The position numbers were made by a program, and so were the translations under genes. Below, piece by piece: positions 7,282 to 16,569 of a DNA stretch of 64,000 nucleotides. The stretch comes from CAVUAT01 sp963848045. Lineage in GTDB: Bacteria; Actinomycetota; Thermoleophilia; Solirubrobacterales; 70-9. Each line of letters begins with the position of its first letter. Within the stretch, counting starts at the first letter, position 1. The notes under the pieces are model-generated. The model worked only from the letters and a program-made list of their open reading frames with translations, was not told the DNA's origin and ran no database searches. The stretch covers positions 186,001-250,000 of the forward strand of contig CAWKCC010000001.1 in assembly GCA_963848045.1 (NCBI GenBank), in the 5' to 3' direction.

Positions 7282-9570
7282 GTGCGCCCGCCCGGGGCCC
7301 TGCTCGCCGCCATCGCCTGCCTCGCGCTGGTCACGGCGGCAGCCGCGGCAGCTCCCGCAGGCGGGGGGAAGGTCCCCGGGAAGGCGAAGGCGCCGCGGTG
7401 CGCGGGCAAGAAGGCGAGCGTCGTCGGCACCGAGAAGGCCGACCTGATCCGGCTGAGCAGGAAGAAGGGACGCCATGTCGTCGTCTCATTCGGGGGACGC
7501 GACCGGATCATCGGCACGAAGGGGCGCGACATCATCTGCAGCGGCCGCGGAGCCGACCGCGTGATCGGCCTCGGCGGTGCCGACCGCATCAGCTCGGGCA
7601 GCGGCAACGACGTGATCTCGGGGGGCAGGGGCGCCGACCTGGTCTTGGGGGGCAGCGGCCGCGATCGCATCTCGGGCGGCGGGGGGCGCGACAGCCTGCG
7701 CGGCGGCCGCGACGCTGACCGCATCTCGGGGGGCTCCGGAGCCGACCGCATCCTCCCCGGGGGCGCCAAGGACACCGCCTCCGGAGGAAGGGGGAACGAC
7801 ACGCTGATCGGAGCGCGCGGCAGCGACCGGCTCGCCGGCTCGGGTGGCCGCGACACGCTGGTCGGCCAGATCGGTGACGACCGGCTGCGCGGCGGCGCGG
7901 GCGCCGACAGGCTGATCGGCGACACCGGCAGGGACCGGATCCGCGGTGGCGGGGGCGACGACGAGATCTACGCGGGGCCGGGACCCGATGCGATCATCGC
8001 GGGGACCGGCTCCGATCTGGTGCTGGGCGGCCCCGGCGGCGACAACGTGAATGCGGGGCCCGGCGCCGACCTGGTGCTCGGCGGGGCGGGCGGCGAGAGG
8101 ATCGACGGCGGGCGGGGAGACGATCGCATCTTCGGAGAGCTCGTCGATGACGAGTTGCTCGGGGGAAGCGGCGACGATCTGATCTCGGGCGGGCACGGCG
8201 TCGACGACATCCACGGCGGAGCCGGCGACGACCTGCTGCGCGGCGACGTCAACCGCGACTTCCACTGGGGCGACGCGGGCTTCGACACGGTCAGCTACGG
8301 GACCGCGACGCCCCCGGGCCCCGTGCCGGGCATCGACGGCGTGATCGTCGATCTGGTCGCCGAGCGAGCGCAAGAGGAACCGCCCGAGCCGCTTGCGGGC
8401 GTCAAGGGATCGAGCGAGCTGGTGGCGGGGATCGAGAACGTGGTCGGCTCCAACTTCGACGACACGATCAGGGGCAAGGGGGGCGGCGTCGGCTCGGTCC
8501 GGGGCCTGGGTGGCAGCGAGCTCTGCTCGGGCTTCGGCGCCGGGGATTGCGACGTGTCCACGCCGGGCACGGCCACCGTGTCGCTCGACGCCGCCGGCGC
8601 CGACCCCGGGCTGCTGGTGCGCGGCGGCGCGCAGCCGGAGGCGTTCACCCTGAGCGCGACGGAGGGCGCCTACCTGGTCACCGCAAACTCACCCATCGTT
8701 GCGGGGCCGGGCTGCGCCAACGCAAGCGCGGGCGTCGTCTCCTGCCCCAAGCCGCAGGCCGCACTGGGCTACGCGGCGGTCTGGGGCGGCGCCGGCGGCG
8801 ACCAGCTCGCTCTCGGCGGGGGCTTCCCCACGACGACAACCGTGCTTCTGGACGGCGGCGCGGGCTCCGACCTGATCGCGGGGGCCTCCGGGGCGGAGAT
8901 CCTGCTCGCCGGGCCATCGGGCGCCGACCGCCTAGTAGCGGGCGCGGGCGACGACGCGCTGGTCTCCGGCCCCGGCGCCGACCTGCTCCTCGGCGGCGAG
9001 GGGAACGATCAGCTCGTCACCACCCACCCCTGCGACGGCCACGACTTCAGCGGAGGCCCCGGCGGCGGCGACATCGCCGGCTTCGCGCTGGCGGTCAATG
9101 GGGGCGTGATCGCACAGCTCGGCGGCCTCGCGTACCAGCCCGGAGACCCCGGCTGCGCGGCCACCCGGGTGCGCGGCGACAACGAGATCCTCGAGGGCAC
9201 CCAGTTCGCCGACATCCTCTACGGCAACGCCCGCGCCAACCCGCTGCTGCTGGGCAACGAGGGCGACGACATCATCTTCGGGCTGGGCGGCGCCGACGTC
9301 CTGCGCGGCGAGAAGGGCCGCGACTCGCTCTACGGGGGCGGAGGCCGCGACCTGCTCGAGGCCTTCGACAACACCCGCGACCGTGTGCTCTCCTGCGGCC
9401 CCGGCGGTCAGCGCGTGGTCCGCGACCGCCTCGACCCGAAGGCGGGCAGCTGCCGCCCCGCCCACCTGAAGCGCGACCCAAGGAAGGGCAAGGGCAGGAA
9501 GAACGGCAAGGGCAAGCGGAAGGGCGGTAGGGGTGGCGGGAAGAAGAAGGGTGGCGGGAAGAAGCGCTAG
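7282..9570 (+). CDS. Secreted RTX-like (hemolysin-type calcium-binding repeat) protein
   Basis: The 762-residue product starts with a signal peptide (hydrophobic LLAAIACLALVTAAAAAAP after a short N-terminus). From about residue 65 to 345 it has tandem GGxGxDxxx nonapeptides typical of RTX beta-rolls, which bind Ca2+ outside the cell. A non-repetitive middle (about 350-520) follows, then a second RTX block (about 525-700) and a strongly Lys/Gly-rich tail of some 30 residues. No catalytic domain is recognisable. The GTG start abuts the CBS stop codon with no gap, so it could be read from the same transcript. Its stop overlaps the convergent asd stop in a shared CTAG. Function: probably a cell-surface or extracellular structural protein; this is inference. 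Confidence 0.85.
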   Translation: MRPPGALLAAIACLALVTAAAAAAPAGGGKVPGKAKAPRCAGKKASVVGTEKADLIRLSRKKGRHVVVSFGGRDRIIGTKGRDIICSGRGADRVIGLGGADRISSGSGNDVISGGRGADLVLGGSGRDRISGGGGRDSLRGGRDADRISGGSGADRILPGGAKDTASGGRGNDTLIGARGSDRLAGSGGRDTLVGQIGDDRLRGGAGADRLIGDTGRDRIRGGGGDDEIYAGPGPDAIIAGTGSDLVLGGPGGDNVNAGPGADLVLGGAGGERIDGGRGDDRIFGELVDDELLGGSGDDLISGGHGVDDIHGGAGDDLLRGDVNRDFHWGDAGFDTVSYGTATPPGPVPGIDGVIVDLVAERAQEEPPEPLAGVKGSSELVAGIENVVGSNFDDTIRGKGGGVGSVRGLGGSELCSGFGAGDCDVSTPGTATVSLDAAGADPGLLVRGGAQPEAFTLSATEGAYLVTANSPIVAGPGCANASAGVVSCPKPQAALGYAAVWGGAGGDQLALGGGFPTTTTVLLDGGAGSDLIAGASGAEILLAGPSGADRLVAGAGDDALVSGPGADLLLGGEGNDQLVTTHPCDGHDFSGGPGGGDIAGFALAVNGGVIAQLGGLAYQPGDPGCAATRVRGDNEILEGTQFADILYGNARANPLLLGNEGDDIIFGLGGADVLRGEKGRDSLYGGGGRDLLEAFDNTRDRVLSCGPGGQRVVRDRLDPKAGSCRPAHLKRDPRKGKGRKNGKGKRKGGRGGGKKKGGGKKR

Positions 9571-10631
9571 GCCGCGAAACTGCCCGGCTGGGCGCCCTCG
9601 GGCACCCTCACCAGGTCGCGCTCGGCGAGCAGCTCGGCGACCTGGACGGCGTTGGTGGCGGCGCCCTTGCGCAGGTTGTCGCCGACCACCCAGAGGTTGA
9701 GGCAGCGCTCGTGCGAGGGGTCGCGGCGGACGCGCCCGACCAGAACCTCGTCGCGGCCCTCGACCGCGATCGGCAGCGGGTAGATGGAGTCATCGGGGTC
9801 GTCGAGGACGATCAGCCCGGGGGCGCTCGAGAGCAGCTCACGGCACCGATCAGGGGGCAGATCGCGCTTCGTCTGGATGTTGATCGACTCCGAGTGACCC
9901 GTGATCACCGGCACCCGCACACAGGTTGCCGAGATCCCCACCTGCTCATCGAGCCCGAGGATCTTGCGCGTCTCGCGCATCACCTTGCGCTCCTCGGTGG
10001 TGTAGTCGTCGCCGTCGACGAACTTCTCGACCTGGGGAAGCACGTTGAAGGCGACCTGGTGAGGGAAGACCTCGGCCTCGACCTGCCCGCCATCGAGGAT
10101 CGCCCTGGACTGGGCCTTCAGCTCCTCGATCGCCTGCCGCCCGGTCCCCGAGACCGACTGGTAAGTGGAGACGATGAGCCGCTCCAGCCCGACGGCGCGA
10201 TGGATCGGCGCCACCGCGACCGCCATCTGCATCGTCGTGCAGTTGGGGTTGGCGATCAGGCCGCTGTGCCCCTCGACGGCGTCGTCGTTGACGTCGGCGA
10301 CCACCAGCGGCACGTCCTGGTGCATGCGCCAGAAGCTGGTGTTGTCGACGACCACGGCGCCCGCCTCGACCAGCTTCGGCGCCCACTCGGCACTGATCCT
10401 CCCGCCGGCCGAGGCCAGGGCTATGTCCAGGCCCTGGATCGACTCGGGCGTCAGCGGGCGGCACTCCAGGCTCGACCCGTTGAACTCCACGGACTTGCCG
10501 GCGGAGCGCTCGGAGGCGAACGGCACAACCTCCGCGGCGGGGAACTCACGCTCGGCGAGAACCTCGAGGATCGTCGTGCCCACCGCTCCGGTCGCGCCCA
10601 CCACCCCCACCGTGTAACGGTTGGCGGCCAT
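9567..10631 (-). CDS. asd: Aspartate-semialdehyde dehydrogenase
   Basis: This 354-residue cytoplasmic enzyme reduces aspartyl phosphate to aspartate semialdehyde with NADPH, the second step toward lysine/diaminopimelate, threonine and methionine. The N-terminal nucleotide-binding motif GATGAVG, the active-site motif NPNCTT (Cys131) and the STYQSVSGTG block are all present, and the length is normal. Its ATG overlaps the lysC stop codon by one base (TGATG), so it is translationally coupled to the preceding enzyme of the same pathway. The two stop codons of asd and the convergent RTX gene lie in one CTAG. Confidence 0.97.
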   Translation of the reverse strand: MAANRYTVGVVGATGAVGTTILEVLAEREFPAAEVVPFASERSAGKSVEFNGSSLECRPLTPESIQGLDIALASAGGRISAEWAPKLVEAGAVVVDNTSFWRMHQDVPLVVADVNDDAVEGHSGLIANPNCTTMQMAVAVAPIHRAVGLERLIVSTYQSVSGTGRQAIEELKAQSRAILDGGQVEAEVFPHQVAFNVLPQVEKFVDGDDYTTEERKVMRETRKILGLDEQVGISATCVRVPVITGHSESINIQTKRDLPPDRCRELLSSAPGLIVLDDPDDSIYPLPIAVEGRDEVLVGRVRRDPSHERCLNLWVVGDNLRKGAATNAVQVAELLAERDLVRVPEGAQPGSFAA

Positions 10632-11920
10632 CAGCCCGGCACCGTCGGGCGGTGCTGCTCGCCGGTCGGCTCCTCCTTGTGGATCGTCCCCTCACCCAGC
10701 TCGAAGGCCGAATGCAGCGCCTTGACGGCGTCCTCGACCCGGCCGGCGGCGAGGACGCAGGAGATCTTGATCGGCGAGGTGGAGATCATCTCGATGTTGA
10801 TCTGCTGCTCGCCGAGGGTGGTGAACACCTTGGCCGCGACGCCCGGGTGGCTGCGCATGCCGGCGCCGACGATCGAGACCTTCCCGATCTGGTCGTCGGT
10901 CTCGACGCCGATCCGGGCGTCGAGGCCCTCGATCGTCTCGACCGCCACGGGGAGGTCGTCGCGCTCGATCGTGAACGAGAGATCGGCGCCCTCCGAGTGC
11001 GAGACGGGCTCGTTCTGGATGATCACGTCGACGTTGACGTTGGCTTCGGCGAGCGCGCTGAAGATGCGGCCGGCGACACCGGGCTCGTCGGGGACGCTGG
11101 TGAGCGTGACGCGAGCCTCGTCGGTCGAGTGGGTGACGGCTGTGACTAGGGGTCGCTCCATGGTCTCGTTCTCGGAGACGACGAGGGTACCGAGGCCGTC
11201 GTCAGCCGAGCTTCGGCAGTGGATCCTGACATCGTGGTTGCGCGCGTACTCAACCGAGCGCAGCTGCAACACCTTGGCGCCGGAGGCCGCCATCTCCAGC
11301 ATCTCCTCATAGGAGACGACCGTCAGCTTGCGCGCGTCGGGGACGATCCGCGGGTCGGCGCTGAACACCCCGGCCACGTCGGTGTAGATCTCGCAGACCT
11401 CGCCGCCGAGCGCCGCGGCGAGCGCCACCGCCGTGGTGTCGGAGCCGCCGCGGCCGAGCGTGGTCACGTCATGGCTCTCGGTTGAGACTCCCTGGAAGCC
11501 GGCGACGAGCACGATCGAGTCCTGGTCGAGCGCGGTGCGGATGCGGTCGGCGCGCACGTCCATGATCCGAGCCTTGGTGTGGGAGGAGTCTGTGACGATC
11601 CCGGCCTGGGACCCGGTCAGCGAGATCGCCCGGTGGCCGAGGTCGTTGATCGCCATCGCGCACAGGGCGCACGAGATGCGCTCACCCGTGGAGAGCAGCA
11701 TGTCCATCTCGCGGGGGTCGGGGCGATCGGAGATCTCCTGGGCCATGGCGACCAGCTCGTCGGTGGTCTTGCCTCTGGCCGAGAGCACGGCCACGACTCG
11801 CTTGCCCTGCTCGCGAGCCGCCACCACGCGTCGCGCTGCACGCGTGATCTCCTCGGCGCCAGCGACCGAGGTGCCGCCGAACTTCATCACCACGATCTCG
11901 GCTGTCGAGGCCTCGGCCAT
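10631..11920 (-). CDS. lysC: Aspartate kinase with two ACT domains
   Basis: The 429-residue enzyme phosphorylates aspartate, the entry step of the aspartate amino-acid family. The kinase motif VMKFGGTSV is at residues 11-19, and two ACT domains follow near residues 270-340 and 350-420, the usual sites for feedback inhibition by lysine and/or threonine. The start at 11920 is chosen because it puts the KFGG motif at the normal distance and because TATCCT (11934-11929) lies 8 nt upstream. First gene of a lysC-asd operon. Whether a shorter beta subunit is made from an internal start, as in corynebacteria, cannot be told from the sequence. Confidence 0.96.
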   Translation of the reverse strand: MAEASTAEIVVMKFGGTSVAGAEEITRAARRVVAAREQGKRVVAVLSARGKTTDELVAMAQEISDRPDPREMDMLLSTGERISCALCAMAINDLGHRAISLTGSQAGIVTDSSHTKARIMDVRADRIRTALDQDSIVLVAGFQGVSTESHDVTTLGRGGSDTTAVALAAALGGEVCEIYTDVAGVFSADPRIVPDARKLTVVSYEEMLEMAASGAKVLQLRSVEYARNHDVRIHCRSSADDGLGTLVVSENETMERPLVTAVTHSTDEARVTLTSVPDEPGVAGRIFSALAEANVNVDVIIQNEPVSHSEGADLSFTIERDDLPVAVETIEGLDARIGVETDDQIGKVSIVGAGMRSHPGVAAKVFTTLGEQQINIEMISTSPIKISCVLAAGRVEDAVKALHSAFELGEGTIHKEEPTGEQHRPTVPG

Positions 11921-11969
11921 CGCATCTGAGGATAGGCGCAGGCAGGGCGCGAATAACATCGCCGGCCTC

Positions 11970-13187
11970 ATGGCTCCCGCCCGCTCATCGCTGCGACGGC
12001 TGCGTTCGCGCATTCCGACCTCGCCGCTCCCCTGGCATTGGCACACCCGCATCAACCGGGGCGTGCTGGCGGGGATCGTGGTCCTCGCCGTCGGCGGCGG
12101 CATCGCAGCCGTACTCAGCCAGCGCGGAACCAGCGACGACGCCGGCGGGGAAGCGCAGGCTCCCCCCACGGGCGAGCTCGGCAAGCGCAGCCCCGGGGAG
12201 AAGGTGGATGCGCTTCTGGTCACCGGCTTCGACGGCGCACGGCGGGCCGAGGCACGCCTGCGCTCGGCCGAGTTGGGCGGCGTTGTGATCGACGCCGATG
12301 ACTGGGCCGAGGGAGGGCGGGGGCTGGTTGAGCGGATGCGAAACGCGGGAGCCGGTGGCAACCGGGTGCCGCCGCTGATCGTCGCGCGCCAGGAGGGAGG
12401 CACGTATCGCTCCTACCCCGACCTGCCCCCCGAGCAGCGCCAGCTCGATGTCGCCGCCAAGGGCAATCCCGCGGTCGCACGGGGCTGGGCGCGGCAGACC
12501 GCCGCGGCGCTGCGCAAGGCGGGCTTCGACCTCAACCTCGCGCCGCTGGCCGACGTGGCGACGCTCGACAGCCCGGTAGCCGACCGCGCCTTCAGCGACG
12601 ACCCGGCGCTGGTCGCCACGATGGCCGCCGCCTCGGCGAGGGGCTGCCAGCAGGGCGGCATCGCCTGCGCGTTCTCCCACTTCCCCGGCCTCGGCGCGGC
12701 CTCGGACGACCCGGCCGGCGGGCCGGCGACCGTCAGCCTGGACCGGGCGTCGCTGGCCTCGCGCGACCTCCTGCCCTTCCGGGCGGCGTTCGCGGCGGGA
12801 GCTCCGGCGACGGTGCTCTCGCTCGCCTTCTACGCGGCCTACGACCCGATCACCCCGGCCGCGCTCTCACCCGCGATCGCCACCGGGCTGCTGCGCGAGC
12901 AGCTCGGCTTCAAGGGGGTCGCGCTCACCGACGACCTCGGCTCGGGAGCGATCGCCGCCGGGATCGGCGCCCCCGAGGCGGCGGTGCAGGCGATCGCGGC
13001 CGGCGCGGACATGGTGGTGATCGACGATCCCGCCCTCGCCAGGCAGGGCCGCGATGCCCTGCTGGAGGCCGCCCGCTCGGGCGTCCTCTCGCCCGAGCGC
13101 CTCGACCAGGCCGCAGCGCGGGTGCTGAAGCTGAAGCGCGAGCTGGGCCTGGTCGGCAAGGCGACCAAGAAGCCGAAGGACGGCTGA
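11970..13187 (+). CDS. Membrane-anchored glycoside hydrolase family 3-like protein with altered catalytic loop
   Basis: A 405-residue protein with a basic N-terminus and one transmembrane segment (about residues 30-48), followed by an extracytoplasmic domain related to the N-terminal TIM barrel of GH3 beta-N-acetylhexosaminidases (NagZ). The nucleophile region is present (GFKGVALTDDL). The substrate loop, normally KHFPGHG followed by an Asp-x-His acid/base dyad, reads SHFPGLG and then an Asp/Ala/Gly-rich stretch without His. The barrel ends in a Lys-rich tail. It may therefore be a weak or inactive enzyme, or a cell-wall binding protein. The ATG at 11970 is supported by TAACAT 10 nt upstream. 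It is divergent from lysC. Confidence 0.75.
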   Translation: MAPARSSLRRLRSRIPTSPLPWHWHTRINRGVLAGIVVLAVGGGIAAVLSQRGTSDDAGGEAQAPPTGELGKRSPGEKVDALLVTGFDGARRAEARLRSAELGGVVIDADDWAEGGRGLVERMRNAGAGGNRVPPLIVARQEGGTYRSYPDLPPEQRQLDVAAKGNPAVARGWARQTAAALRKAGFDLNLAPLADVATLDSPVADRAFSDDPALVATMAAASARGCQQGGIACAFSHFPGLGAASDDPAGGPATVSLDRASLASRDLLPFRAAFAAGAPATVLSLAFYAAYDPITPAALSPAIATGLLREQLGFKGVALTDDLGSGAIAAGIGAPEAAVQAIAAGADMVVIDDPALARQGRDALLEAARSGVLSPERLDQAAARVLKLKRELGLVGKATKKPKDG

Positions 13188-13268
13188 TTCGCCCCGCGCG
13201 GCCGCGCGGCCGCGTGGGCGACGGGATGCCTCTGTGACCGAGTTCACGGTCGCTTGACTGACGCGCTG

Positions 13269-13287
13269 ATATATCTCTCCGATACAT
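13269..13287 (+). promoter_or_regulatory. Probable PadR operator overlapping the padR start codon
   Basis: ATATATC, five bases, then GATACAT form an inverted repeat with six of seven positions matching. The right arm runs into the padR ATG. PadR proteins commonly bind ATGTAT-like palindromes, so this is a good candidate for autoregulation of padR and its downstream exporter. Confidence 0.5.
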
Positions 13288-13870
13288 GGAGTTGAGCGCC
13301 ACAGCGAAGGTGATCCTCGGGATGCTGGCGATGGGGCCGCGCACGGGCTACGAGATCAAGAGCCTCTCCGACGATTCCACCCGCTTCTTCTGGGCGGCCA
13401 GCTACGGGCAGATCTACCCCGAGCTGCACCGGCTCGCGGATGCGGGCCTGATCGAGGGCACGAGCTCGCCCACCGGCGGCCGCCGGCGCACCGTGTTCGA
13501 GTTGACCGAGGCCGGCCGCCAGGCGCTCGAGGGGTGGCATCAGCTGCCCGCCGAGATCCACGAGCTGCGCGACGAGGGCATGCTGAAGCTGTTCCTCGCC
13601 GATGCCGCCGCGCCCGACCGCAAGGCGGAGATCTGCCGCCGGCGGGCCGACCAGGCCCGGGAGACCGCCGGCGAGTTGCGCGAGGTCGAGGCGCGCAAGG
13701 GTGAGGAGATCGGCGAGTCCAAGTCGGCGGTGCTGCACTTCGGCATCGCCTTCCACGAGTTCATCGCCGATTGGTTCGAGCGACAGGGGCTCGCCTTCCA
13801 GGAGGGCGTGCCGCTCGAGCGGATCCAGCAGAGCGACAAAGCCAGGCAGACCGAACGGGAGACCGCCTGA
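13286..13870 (+). CDS. PadR-family transcriptional regulator
   Basis: A 194-residue protein with the PadR winged helix at residues 1-85 (motifs ILGMLAMGPRTGYEI, then FWAASYGQIYPELHRL and a wing with GGRRRTVFELT) and a helical C-terminal dimerisation part typical of the Vir/AcrR-like PadR-s2 group. PadR repressors usually control exporters or stress genes and release DNA on binding small hydrophobic compounds. Its stop overlaps the ATG of an MMPL exporter by one base, so the two form one operon; the exporter is the likely regulated target. An inverted repeat overlaps the start codon. Confidence 0.9.
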   Translation: MELSATAKVILGMLAMGPRTGYEIKSLSDDSTRFFWAASYGQIYPELHRLADAGLIEGTSSPTGGRRRTVFELTEAGRQALEGWHQLPAEIHELRDEGMLKLFLADAAAPDRKAEICRRRADQARETAGELREVEARKGEEIGESKSAVLHFGIAFHEFIADWFERQGLAFQEGVPLERIQQSDKARQTERETA

Positions 13871-16018
13871 TGTTCGACGCACTGGCGAACCTCGCCCAGC
13901 GCCGACGCAAGCTTGTCGTCCTCATCGCCGTGGTCCTGTTCGCGTTCGCCGGTGCGCTGGGCGGCGGTGTCGCCGACAAGCTCGACCCCTACGGGGCCGA
14001 GGACCCCGACACCGAGGCCGTGATCGCCGACCAGCGCCTTCAGGACCAGGGCTACCGCGCCGCCGGCGTGATCGTGCTGATCGAGGACGCATCGGTGGCC
14101 GAGCCGGCGGGGCGCAGGCGGATCGAGCAGGTCAGCGAACAGGTCGCGGCAGACCCCGACGTGCAGCGCGTCTCGGGCTTTCTGGAGACGGGCTCGCCCG
14201 ACTTCCTCTCCGAGGACGGTGGCTCCACCTACCTGGCGGTCAGCCTCACGCCGACCGACGACAAGGCCCAGCAGGACGCCGGCGAGCGCATCCGCGAGGA
14301 CCTCGCCGGCAACCCGGAGGTCTCAGTGGGTGGCTTCGCACTCGCGAACCAGCAGGTCAACCAGCAGGTCGAGGAGGATCTGCGGATGGCCGAGATCCTG
14401 GCCTTCCCGCTGCTCTTCCTGCTCTCGTTCATCTTCTTCCGCAGCCTGGTCGCCTCGGCGCTGCCGCTGCTGGTCGGCGGTCTCGCCATCGTCGGCACCT
14501 TCTTCGCGCTCAGCGTCGCGGCCGAGCTCGGCTCGATCTCCATCTTCGCTCTCAACCTGACCACCGGGCTGGGGCTGGGGCTGGCGATCGACTACAGCCT
14601 GTTCATCGTCAGCCGCTACCGCGAGGAGATCGCCGGGCTGGGGCCCGGGCTGGCGGCGATGCGGCGGACCATGGCGACCGCCGGGCGCACCGTCCTCTTC
14701 TCGGCGCTGACGGTCGCCGCGGCGCTCGCGTCGCTGTGCGTCTTCCCCCAGCGCTTCCTCTACTCGATGGGGCTGGGTGGCTCGCTGGTCGCGCTGCTGG
14801 CCGCCCTGATCTCGCTCACGGTGCTGCCCGCGGTGCTGGCGCTGCTCGGCACCAGGGTCAACTCGATGGCGCCGAAGTTCCTGCAGCGCCGCGCCGAGGC
14901 CGAGACCAAGTCGATGCAGAGCGGCTTCTGGTACCGGCTCTCGCGGCTGGTGATGAGGCGACCGGCGCTGATCGCGACCGGCAGCGCCGCGCTGCTGATC
15001 GCGCTCGGCATACCGTTCTGGCAGATCAAGTTCACGGCGCCCGACGCCCAGATCCTGCCGGAGGAGCGCAGCGCCCGCCAGGTCGACGACGTGCTGCGGG
15101 CCGACTTCCCGCCCAACCGCGACACCCCGATCCGTGTGCTGGTCGAGAACCCCGGGCCCGGCGGCGCCGCCAAGGTGAGCGCCGACCTCGCAGCGGTCAG
15201 CGGAGTCGTGGCCGTGCGGCCGCCCATCCGGCTCCCCAATGGTGACGTCGCGGTCGAGGCGATCTCGGACAGCCCCTACATCGACGAGGGCAGCCGCGAG
15301 ACGGTGCGCCAGATCCGGGGCCTGGAGCCACCCGGGGACGCGACGCTGCTGGTCACGGGCGCTACCGCGGGCTTCATCGACTTCCAGGAGAGCCTCAAGG
15401 AGAACATGCCGCTGGCCCTGGCGATCGTGGTCGGCGCCACCCTTGTCGTGCTCTTCCTGATGACTGGCTCGGTCGTGCTGCCGATCAAGCAGTTGCTGAT
15501 GAACATCCTCAACCTGAGCGCGGTGTTCGGGATCCTGGTCTTGATCTTCCAGGACGGCCGGCTCGAGGGGCTGCTCGACTACCGCAGCCAGGGGGCGATC
15601 GAGCAGACGATGCCGATCCTGCTGTTCGCGGTGGCCTTCGGGCTCTCCACCGACTACGGGGTATTCCTGCTGTCGCGGATCAAGGAGGCGCGCGACGGCG
15701 GCGCCAGCAACTCCGACTCCGTCGCCATCGGCCTCGAGCGCACCGGCCGGATCGTCACGGCCGCGGCGCTGCTTGTTCGCGATCGCGATCGGCGCCTTCG
15801 CGACCTCGCAGATCATCTTCATCAAGCAGAACGGCGTCGGCACCGCCCTCGCCGTACTGCTTGACGCGACGATCATCCGCGCGCTGCTGGTTCCCTCGCT
15901 GATGGCGTTGCTGGGCAGCTGGAACTGGTGGGCCCCCAAGCCCCTGCGCCACCTCTACTGGCGCATCGGCTTCAGCGAGGGCGCCCCCGAGTCCCCGTCC
16001 GTCACAAGCCGCGCCTGA
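13870..16018 (+). pseudogene. MMPL/RND-family exporter interrupted by a +1 frameshift
   Basis: The first frame encodes an MMPL protein from ATG 13870: a short N-terminal helix, an extracytoplasmic loop, then a block of membrane helices with the LGLAIDYSLFIVSRYREE motif of this family and a second half starting near residue 370. Near 15773-15774 an extra T in the run gcttgttcgc moves the reading out of frame; the expected continuation (FAIAIGAFATSQIIFI...) is found in the next frame from about 15776 to the stop at 16016-16018. Restored, the protein would have about 715 residues, normal for actinobacterial MMPL. Everything else is intact, so this is either a recent inactivation or a sequencing error. 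It is coupled to padR. Confidence 0.85.
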
Positions 16019-16116
16019 ACGATCCCGAGCGGAGCTCGTGGCCGTGCCGGTGCCGCGCGCGACGGGGAGGATCTCGATCCGAGCGGGGGCCCTGCATCAC
16101 TGACGCCCGCATCGTC

Positions 16117-16140
16117 AGCCCCCATCCCCGGGGGGGCTTT
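16117..16140 (+). terminator. Rho-independent-like terminator after the padR-MMPL operon
   Basis: AGCCCCC, an 8-base loop and GGGGGCT form a 7-bp GC-rich hairpin followed by a short T run (TT). It lies about 100 nt after the MMPL stop. Confidence 0.5.
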
Positions 16141-16176
16141 GCCCGAGAAGATGCAGATTGATGAGAGGGCGGGGGC

Positions 16177-16182
16177 TATGCT
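16177..16182 (+). promoter_or_regulatory. -10 box (TATGCT) for a leaderless DUF6458 gene
   Basis: TATGCT ends 7 nt before GTG 16190; no ribosome-binding site is visible between them. Confidence 0.5.
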
Positions 16183-16189
16183 CCCGCCC

Positions 16190-16432
16190 GTGACCATCGC
16201 AACGGCAATGTTCCTGATTGCTGCCGGCGCCATCATGCGCTACGCGGTCAACGTCGAGTCCGACGTGATCAACATCCAGACGGTGGGCCTGATCCTGATG
16301 ATCGTGGGCGGTGCCGGTCTGGCGCTCTCGCTGCTCTACGAGTTGGTGCGGAGCAACGACGCCAAGAGCGCGAGCCGCGACGAGCCGCGCCAGCCGCGCT
16401 CGTCCTACGACGACCCGACCCGCCGCCTCTAG
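16190..16432 (+). CDS. DUF6458-type small membrane protein
   Basis: An 80-residue protein with two transmembrane helices (about residues 4-20 and 31-52) separated by a short loop with Asn-Val-Glu, and a hydrophilic C-terminal tail rich in Ser, Arg and Asp. The layout and the N-terminal TIATAMFLIAAGAI fit the DUF6458 family of actinobacteria, whose function is unknown. An open frame extends upstream to 16139, but GTG at 16190 gives the family-like N-terminus and lies exactly 7 nt after TATGCT, so a leaderless start is favoured. Confidence 0.75.
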   Translation: MTIATAMFLIAAGAIMRYAVNVESDVINIQTVGLILMIVGGAGLALSLLYELVRSNDAKSASRDEPRQPRSSYDDPTRRL

Positions 16433-16569
16433 CGCCCAGGGCCCCGAGCATCCCGAGGGAGCTGCGCAGCGGCCGGGCAGCGCAGCGGCCGACGCCTTCG
16501 CTGCTCGTCGGTGGCGCCGGACGCGTGGCGTGCTTCAGAGGGGTGGCAACCACAAGCCGCCACGCGCAG

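Noticed and set aside
13194..13216. GC palindromes (CGCGCGGCCGCGCGG) after the GH3-like gene as a terminator
   Set aside because: Only alternating GC without a T run; such strings arise easily at this base composition.
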